Below, piece by piece: positions 56,891-64,000 of a stretch of 64,000 bases of DNA. The translations under genes were made by a program, and so were the position numbers. The notes beneath the pieces were generated by a model. That model saw only the letters and a program-made list of their open reading frames with translations, did no database searches and was not told the origin of the DNA. This DNA is from Ulva prolifera (lineage: Eukaryota; Chlorophyta; Ulvophyceae; Ulvales; Ulvaceae): contig CM041197.1 in the NCBI GenBank assembly GCA_023078555.1, positions 1,956,501 to 2,020,500 of the forward strand, written 5' to 3'. The stretch's first letter is position 1; the number at the start of each line of letters is the position of its first letter.

Positions 56891-59800
56891 CTAGGTTTGC
56901 GCGGGCAAAGTGCAGACATGCCGCAACGTGGGCCTTCCATGTGGACAGTTCCACGGACCATCCAGTTCTGCCAGGCGCGACACAATCGAATACATTTGCT
57001 GGAAATTTAGGACAGTGCCGACCATGATTGAAGTTCTGCATGCTCGCATCGCCAACATCGCTCGGACTTTGCTCGGTCGGATCTTGTATCTCACTGCAGC
57101 TGCAGATTTGCGCTTTTCTCCAACATAAACCCTACTAGTCTCCCCACTGTGAATCATTCCAATCTGCATGGAATCATAACCATTTCTCTGGGTCAGCACG
57201 GGAATCAGTGGCACGCCGGTACAGGAATGCATGCAATACTAGTTGCATTGCCTATCCACATGCTTGATGACAGCCCCTGTTACTGGGAGGGCATGCAAGA
57301 AACATGATGCTGTTGTTTTGACACGTGGAATCAGCGCACCATTTCCTGGATATCGTCAACTCCAAAGGTGGTCCCTTTGCTGAAGGGCACAGAATTCAGC
57401 TTCAGCTTCCCACTTTCTAGGTGTTCAACAAATCCGAAACCGTTTTGAGTGAAAGCATCAAGATTCTCACGAATGGTCAGGTCATCGACAGATGGTAAAC
57501 CCAGGTCCAGAGGGGCTATCAAGGGCTGCCTGGATGACACAGATGTGGTCAGAACTCGGTCAGAGTTCGTCATGTCCGGCACATCAGTCACTCAAAGGGA
57601 CAGTACTTGTTTAAAGCCAGATTGTCTTGCAGATGTTCAAATGTCGACTTCTCATCCGCTGCATGCTGGTCAATTATAAATAATTCCTTCCCAATACTTG
57701 CCATGATGAAGCCATGGTTAAATTGACCATGAATTGCCATTGCTTTGAAATCTTGCTTATTAAATCTCTGCTCCAGCTCGCCAGAAGCAATCTCAACTTC
57801 CTGGTCATCGACATAAGCTGCCAAGGCCTGCAAAAGAAATTTCGATGTGCAAATGCACAACTGCCAGACCGTGGTGTGCCATGCATGAGTGACGTCCTGC
57901 ATCACAAATGGAGCGCAGGAACCTGCAGAGAGGAAGCCCTGAATCCACATGGCTTCCCAGCAGTTGCTGAAAGGGCGTGGCGCTGGTTCATCATCACAGC
58001 GCGCCTTGTTCTCATGCCAGCCACATCCGAGTGCACAAGAAACGAGCCACATTCTCCTGTACTTGCTTCTTTGCGGTGGACAAGGTGTCCTTGTGCCACG
58101 CGATGCCGCTCGACTTCATCAGACCCTTGGCTGCTTTGATGAACAGCTTTGACACATGACCCATCATTGGAGCGCCGTTGTAACTGAAATGGCGATGTAT
58201 TGTTATCCAATGCCGACTGCTGTCCCAGTGGCTGACCCCCTGGGGCTGCCGTAAGATCAACCTTGATGCTTGACCTGTCATTGGCAAAAGTATGCTGAGA
58301 GCTGTGGATACGTGTCACGAGCTCACTATTTGGATTTGAGCAGTTGCTCAAGAGGTCATCAGGGTCAACTCTGCAGGGTAGAGGCCCTACTTCAGTCATT
58401 CGTGATCCTGCAAATGATACAGAAGTGGAGCCCAAAGATCATTGGATCCAAGCCAAGGTTTCAAGACAACGCGACGACTCCACGTCAACATAGATGGGAA
58501 GCACCAGGTTGAACTCGACAATGGTCGTGTTTCGTTTGCATCTGCTCATCACCTTCAGAGCTCTCCTGCGTGTCCAAGTCAACAAAAAGTGCAGCGCTCT
58601 CTACCGGCCGATGCACTCTCATGCCTGGAGACACCGAACCACAGACATTTGCGCAAACTGATATACTTGCAGCATTGACACTCCAGCATAAATCATTTAT
58701 TTTGTGCACGAGATATTGGATGGAGCAGGACTAATACCGAGGAGTCAAGCAAAAGGACCGCACCACCGGGATGCTCACAACCGATACCATCAACATCAAA
58801 TGCGCTTGTTTGCGTGCCGTTGGGTGATGATGTGGTGGTGGGTGGTGCACGCAATGTGCAATCGGGTGCAGGCCGTCCACCATCAAATGCAGTGGCTAGC
58901 GCATTACCATATATGTCGACGCCACAGTCAGCGACTGTTGCAATCCGGGACTGAATCTGATTGTTCTCAGACTCGGAAGGCATGGTCATGGCGTCATGAA
59001 ACATCAAACCAACATGTCTCGCTGAGCCATTGCGTGTGGAATCATGGGCGCCTTGGCTGAGGGCTTCTTGTCTCTGCACACTTGAGTCTAGGACAGTGTC
59101 TCCAACTCGATACAAATTTGAATCACCGGCTCCAGCCTTCTCATCAACAGCCGCAGTCTGGTCAGGCTGCACGGAGGAAGCTATTGCGATATCATCAGCA
59201 GTGGCGGCGCTGGCGTGCCGCATGCTTGCGCTGCCAGGCACAGGATCTGACATCTTCGCATCTTGATTGCCTACGTTGTCATCACCAAACAACTTCTTCT
59301 CAGTGTGTTGCTCATCGAGATCTTGCTTGGCGACATGTGTGTATGGCCCCAGTCGCTTGGGAGGCTTACCAGGGCTCCGCAACAGCAAACCACCTCCAGC
59401 ACTCCCGAGTGGCGGAAATCCAGCTCGTCTGCGGTCTTCTTCACCTCCATTCTGACTTCGAGCAAGGGCTGCAGCCAGGGCTCCACGCTTTCGTTTTCCA
59501 GCATGGAGTCCAGTAATGCCCCCATCTGTGTCTGGCTGGTTCCCTGCAGTGTCTGGCTTAGAAGGCTGGTCCGCTTGCTGAATCTGATCAGTGAATGTGG
59601 ATTGTGAGTTGAGCAAGTGCGAGTCTTGCATTCCTGTGGATTGTGTTCCGGTCACAGTCATCCCACCAGCGGATGCACGATTGCTGACATGTGTGATAGG
59701 GGAAGATGTAGAAGGCTTCTCGCTCTTGACCACCACCGAGTGGGGCTTCCTGTCGTCAGGATTATCACACATTATTTCTGATTCTGGATCAACTGCAGTA

Positions 59801-62077
59801 TGACCATGGTCATTCTGATCAGGTTTCTCAAAGTGCACACAGATGTCCTGCTGCTTCGTGCTCTTACAAGGTCCAGTCTTCTCAGACTTGTTGGACCTGC
59901 AGCATTTGGCTGCCTGTTTGTGTGATGACTGGAGCGAGGGTTTCACGCTCATTTGATTGTTGACGTGAAAAGGCGTAGAGATCATCGAACCACACGTTTT
60001 CTGGCTAATTGAATGCACGCCTTGCCACTTGGCAGGGTCCCATACGTCTTCAAGGCCCGATCGCAGCAGTTCCAGAAGGTCTGCTTCTTGCTGAATCATC
60101 ACTGAGCGTTTATCAGGAGTGACATTCACATCAACAAGCTCTGGATCGGTGCGAATGTTGATCACACAGACTGCCTTGCAGCCAGCTGTGGCTGGGCTAG
60201 ACAGACTCCTGCACACAGCTCTCTACGGTCCTCGGAGATTCCATCCCAACATATGCCACCAGGAAAACTTAAGCAAGATCCATTAAAAACGCAATAGACA
60301 TAACATTTACAGCGATGGCAAAATCTGATTCTTTGTTGACCAGTGATCAAACCAAGAATCCGAACCTCTGAGCCAGCAAATTGACGTGGCCATATTTTGA
60401 CATCATCCAGCAGTCCTGTGCTTCATAGATCATTACTCTCAGCATTCAATGATTATCTTTATAGAAAGAAAGCGCGCAACTATTGTTCGTGCTTTGCAAC
60501 ACCTGTCCTGATGGAGATGTAGATAATATACGTATATGTATTAAGAAGAGAAATTTAGGAAACACAGAGAATACGAATCACTGTCAAACGCAGCGAAATA
60601 TAACAATTCTTTCAATATTATAAACTTGAGTCGCTTATCAAGCTGCTTCTAAACGACCACACGTTTGCCAACAAGCACTCACGACCACACGTTTGCCAAT
60701 AAGCACTCTGCGTGTACTGGACCGGGAAGGGATTGTACATGGTACTGAAGGGGACAATTCTGAGGATGATAAAATGGAGTTGTAATGCCACTCAGAGATG
60801 CAGATGCCTGCACCGTTGGGTAGCTGCATCACCAGTGGAACCAGCACACCTATAACACTCATTGACGATTCGAACGGCTTTGGGAAGTTCCACAGGTCGG
60901 TTGTTGATAAAAAAAAACTGAGGGTGGCCATTAGTTTTCCCTGAGGTCTTCACGGCACTTGAAACGCAGCCTGATATAGCGAAGGTGCTGTTTGTTGCAC
61001 TCAGGTCTTCAAGATTCATTGCTGCCTTGGCACCAAAAACGGCGACAAAGTTGTCACGCATTCTTGGCTGCATCCGTGTGGAAACGACTGTTGCACGTGC
61101 TGCTTTCTTTACCTGGACTATCTACCACGTTTACATCACTGAAGGTGTGCTCTTTCGTTGTTCTTTGAGGTGTGTGAAGACTCACCTGGTTTGTCGCTAT
61201 GAATCGGACTCCAGTGCTTGCAGTGGCATAAGCTTGTAAAATGTGAACAAGCCGTACATACTCTTTCTTGAGATTCTTCTGAAATGCTTTGTGGCGGACA
61301 GGTAATGTTTTGAACAAATCTTGCAGGCTTACTGTTGTCCCCGGAGACCTTGCAGATACCTCCTTACCTGCAAAGGGAAAAAACCAAACCATTCCTCAGC
61401 TTGAAATCACGGAGTAAATTTCATGCACAGGACGTCACGCTTGGGCAGGATCTTGTTTGCTGCTGCTGATGCCATGCAATGGTTTCGTGGCACACGCCAC
61501 TGCTGATGGTAGTGTAGAAAGGGAAGCAGGTATGTATTTAACAATCATGGTGTCTGTTTCAACACATGAAGGGTCTTCTGACGGCAAGTATCGAGCTCAC
61601 ACCAATCAGAAGGCCATTGCGGTCAAAAGCTAGTCTGGTTGCCACATCTTGCGCGCTTGTCCTCGTAGTCACAGAAACCGAAGACACAGCACACAATGAA
61701 CTGATTGCCTCGCCACGAAATCCAAATGTCTTGACCCCCGAAACATCAGCGAAGGAAGATATCTTTGACGTGTGATACTTCAATGCAAAAGCTTCGTAGT
61801 CATCAGGCCTTATTCCGCAGCCATTGTCAGCAACCTCGATCAGTTCAGACCCATGTTCTTTCAGTCTCACCTGAACAAGAGACTTGCACGGAATTGCAAG
61901 CTACTACACACTAATTGAGGCTTACTCGTTTGGCCTGAGGCAAACCTCAACAGATGTGGCCCCTGCATCGAGGGCATTCTCTACTAATTCTTTCACTGCA
62001 GACACGAGATCCACAATAACTTGACCTGATGTGATCTTATGTACAGATCCTTTGTCGATCGCTGCTATTCCCATCAT
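56891..62077 (-). CDS. PMS2: PMS2-type MutL homologue, mismatch-repair endonuclease
   Basis: Exon 1 (62077-61946) starts MMGIAAIDKGSVHKI and holds ATPase motif ELVENALDAGATS. Exon 2 (61870 to about 61602) has DNGCGIRPDD and TFGFRGEAISSL; exon 3 (61367-61186) DLFKTLPVRHK; exon 4 (61112-60850) FFINNRPVELPK; exon 5 (from 60208) LVDVNVTPDKR and a long low-complexity linker. C-terminal exons carry FNHGFIMASIGKELF, the endonuclease motif DQHAADEKSTFE (DQHA-x2-E-x4-E), then RPSKVRAMLAMRACR (ACR motif) and CPHGRPTLRH, ending LPAQT at 56891. Together these are diagnostic for the eukaryotic PMS2 (plant PMS1) subunit of MutL-alpha, which nicks the new strand after mismatch recognition. Introns at 61945-61871, 61185-61113 and 60849-60209 keep phase; one at about 57613-57535 uses a GTACTG donor. 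The linker exons near 58700-58050 are approximate. Confidence 0.93.
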
Positions 62078-62813
62078 GACCCTGTTTGTGCTTGTCAGGC
62101 AAAGGCAGATCTATAGCTGCCCAACTTGCAAAAAAAATTCAAGACACCCAAAAAAAAGGTACGAAATCAGTGCAGACGATGAATCAGATACGTGGTTTGT
62201 GGAACCCATAATACGACGATGCACTGCAACGCTGTTACACATCAACTGAATGGAACTTGATCACGATTCTTCACGAAACAGGACAGTGCCACTAGAGGGT
62301 ACAGTGGCGCAGACATTCAAATCTTGTCCAGATGGGCGATTGCAATCAAGCGGCTCAGTGCATCTGATCTAGCAGGCACATGTTTGTAACAGCTGGCCTC
62401 GATGTCTCTGTCCCTGCAGGCCGCGCATGCCGCTCCCCCACTGGAACACAACTGCAGGTCGCGAATCCGAACTGCATTCCAAGTCAATGCTTACAGGCCA
62501 CCCTCTAAGGAAATCGGACAGTGCCCGTGATACTCGTGCTTGTGCAGATAGTGCGTGTCTTCAAAGCTGTATCGTCCCAACGACCTATGTCGAGTTCACT
62601 TGTTCAGTGTTAGAAGCAAATACTTTGCCGCCTTTGAAAGACGGACAACCGCAGGGACCATTTGAACCAGCGAGCATATGCAAGGCCTGCACACAAAGTC
62701 CAGGCTCGCAGCGGTCCGACTTTTCGGTGCATCGTGATCGCAAACACAGGCACGATGGAACTGTGTTGTAATGCCAATGTGATCTCAGGGATGATATGAT
62801 TGAATGCCCGCAG
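62078..62813. promoter_or_regulatory. Region between PMS2 and PEX4 starts
   Basis: The two genes diverge here, so both promoters must lie in these 735 bases, along with the short first exon of PEX4, which I could not place. The tract at 62128-62160 is A-rich. Confidence 0.4.
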
Positions 62814-63248
62814 GAGTTTAAAGATGTCTCCCGGAACAAGCCAGATGGTGTTTGCCTGCAACCCGACAGTGACAACATGCTGCTGTGGAACTGTGAACTG
62901 GATGGTCCGGTAGATACCCCTTACGAAGGCGGCAAATTTTGGTTGTATCTGCGGATTCCGTCGGACTATCCTCTGACACCCCCGGAGGCTCGATTCAAGA
63001 CGAGAATATTTCATCCAAACATACACTTCAAGACTGGAGAGGTTTGCCTGGATATCTTAAAAAGCAACTGGACTCCCGCTTGGACTGTATTGTCTGTCTG
63101 TCAAGCAATACTCTCCATGCTCTCTGATCCAAATGCGGACAGCCCTCTGAATTGCGATGCCGGAAATCTGATTAGGTGCAATGATACTCGAGGATTCGAT
63201 TCACTGGCAAGAATGTACACCATCGACTACGCAACCAAGTATTTTTAA
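62814..63248 (+). CDS. PEX4: PEX4-like peroxisomal ubiquitin-conjugating enzyme (first exon missing)
   Basis: The main exon opens after a CCCGCAG acceptor with EFKDVSRNKPDGV and runs to ATKYF and a stop. UBC fold signatures: YEGGKFWLYLRIPSDYPLTPP, HPN motif (FHPNIHFKTGEVC, the last Cys is catalytic), then SNWTPAWTVLSVCQAI and DSPLNCDAGNLIRCND. The run HFKTG-E-x-CLDILK-x2-W-x-PAWT and LNCD-GNL-R is typical of plant PEX4 (UBC21) and sets it apart from other E2 enzymes. PEX4, held at the peroxisome by PEX22, monoubiquitinates the PEX5 import receptor for recycling. A short first exon with the N-terminal helix is expected upstream; an ATG at 62796 also reads in frame and is a fallback start. The protein has the usual length once that helix is added. 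Confidence 0.9.
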   Translation, partial: EFKDVSRNKPDGVCLQPDSDNMLLWNCELDGPVDTPYEGGKFWLYLRIPSDYPLTPPEARFKTRIFHPNIHFKTGEVCLDILKSNWTPAWTVLSVCQAILSMLSDPNADSPLNCDAGNLIRCNDTRGFDSLARMYTIDYATKYF

Positions 63249-63470
63249 AATCAGGATCTGTCAAATAGCGACACCATAAGCTTGCAAAAGACCGTGCAAC
63301 ATCTCAAAATAAAGACCTTCGTTTCCATAGTAAGGGCAGTTGCATGCGCAATGCGATGTGTATCCCGGACTAAGCACTGGCACATCGTGACATGCGCACA
63401 ACTGTGGCAGAGTCAAGTTCATCTGCTGTACCTGCACATGCATCCATTTGTGGGGGATATGTTGACGTCG

Positions 63471-64000
63471 CTACAGGCAGACAGGGCTGTTAGCAACGAC
63501 CTTGTTTTCCAGTCGAGCTAGCATGCCTGCACCCATGATCCTCTTCCCAGAGCGACGTGATTCTCTAATGTCAGTGGCAGCTGATACAGTACACCTGCAT
63601 ACAATGAGCTCTTGACAGTGAAGCAATATTGCAGAACAGGGCAACGGTCAACATAGTATGACATATGAAAAAACGCATCACGAATCGCATATCATGCTGG
63701 CTATCATCGTGCCACGATTGCAACAGGAACAAGGGGTGCTCACCTGAAGCTCCGGACAATTGGTGTAGGTTCACCTGGGACAACCACGCCATGCGCTGTC
63801 TTCATCTGTGGGCAAAAGTCCAGCACCGACGCGTTTGTTACGTGCTGCACGGCTTCATCTCCAGCATTGGGGCATGGTGCTGTTTCTGGCAAGCCAGGAC
63901 CTCCCCCAGCCACCCTGTCCAAATTGACTGACCAGAGTGGTTTTGACACATTGGCAATGGCATCCCGGGGCAATTCGGGAGACGCTCGATGCTGCTCAGG
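63471..64000 (-). CDS. 3' end of an unrecognised minus-strand gene, cut by the window edge
   Basis: Two exons are visible: 64000-63744 (VSKPLWSVNLDRVAGGGPG, then PGEPTPIVRSF) and 63594-63471 (CTVSAATDIRESRRSGKRIM, MLARLENKVVANSPVCL, stop). They join with codon AG/G across a GTGAGC...ATGCAG intron, in phase on both sides, which supports a real gene. The sequence is polar with no membrane segment. No family is recognised; the N-terminal part lies outside the window. Confidence 0.6.

Overview
The window looks like nuclear DNA of a flagellated green alga. The host genes are intron-rich with spliceosomal GT-AG introns. They include a plant-type dynamin (DRP5A clade), a plant-like peroxisomal E2 enzyme (PEX4), a ciliary transition-zone protein (TMEM237) and a centrin. 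A plastid-bearing lineage that kept cilia, such as a prasinophyte, would fit. That placement is inference; no rRNA or organelle sequence is present to test it.

Bases 1 to about 24,000 are a pile of mobile elements. A young LTR retrotransposon of the Ty3/gypsy chromovirus type, coded on the minus strand, spans 4-21345. Its two LTRs (4-796 and 20547-21345) differ by only about five substitutions and one 6-base indel by eye. Inside it sits a plus-strand DNA transposon (about 8.9-17.9 kb) with an intron-rich Tnp2-like transposase carrying an N-terminal C2H2 zinc finger, plus two accessory genes. A solo LTR of another family sits in a transposase exon with a perfect 5-base target duplication. The gypsy element itself landed in an older Ty1/copia element (21346 to about 22970), whose gag holds a second solo LTR with its own perfect target duplication. 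A third LTR copy lies at 23571-23927.

From 25 kb to the right edge the window is mostly host genes: an F-box/LRR protein (25.2-28.5, minus), DRP5A (28.7-31.8, minus), frataxin (32.7-33.1, plus), an unrecognised minus-strand gene (33.2-35.7), a cluster of tandem 5'-truncated LINE copies (35.8-38.4), weakly supported coding signals (41.4-42.2), TMEM237 (43.7-44.9, minus), a DEK_C plus double SWIB protein (45.2-46.5, plus), an F-box-like gene (48.2-49.3, plus), NAD kinase (50.1-52.2, plus), centrin (52.3-53.0, minus), RTF1 of the Paf1 complex (53.6-56.4, plus), the mismatch-repair MutL homologue PMS2 (56.9-62.1, minus), PEX4 (62.8-63.2, plus) and the end of another minus-strand gene (63.5-64.0). 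Spacing is tight: the NAD kinase and centrin stop codons are about 70 bases apart.

The host genes do not form a pathway. They are housekeeping functions (NADP supply, iron-sulfur chemistry, transcription elongation, DNA repair, peroxisome import) mixed with ciliary and cell-division genes. Exon ends were read by eye from splice sites and family alignment from memory, so first exons are often uncertain.
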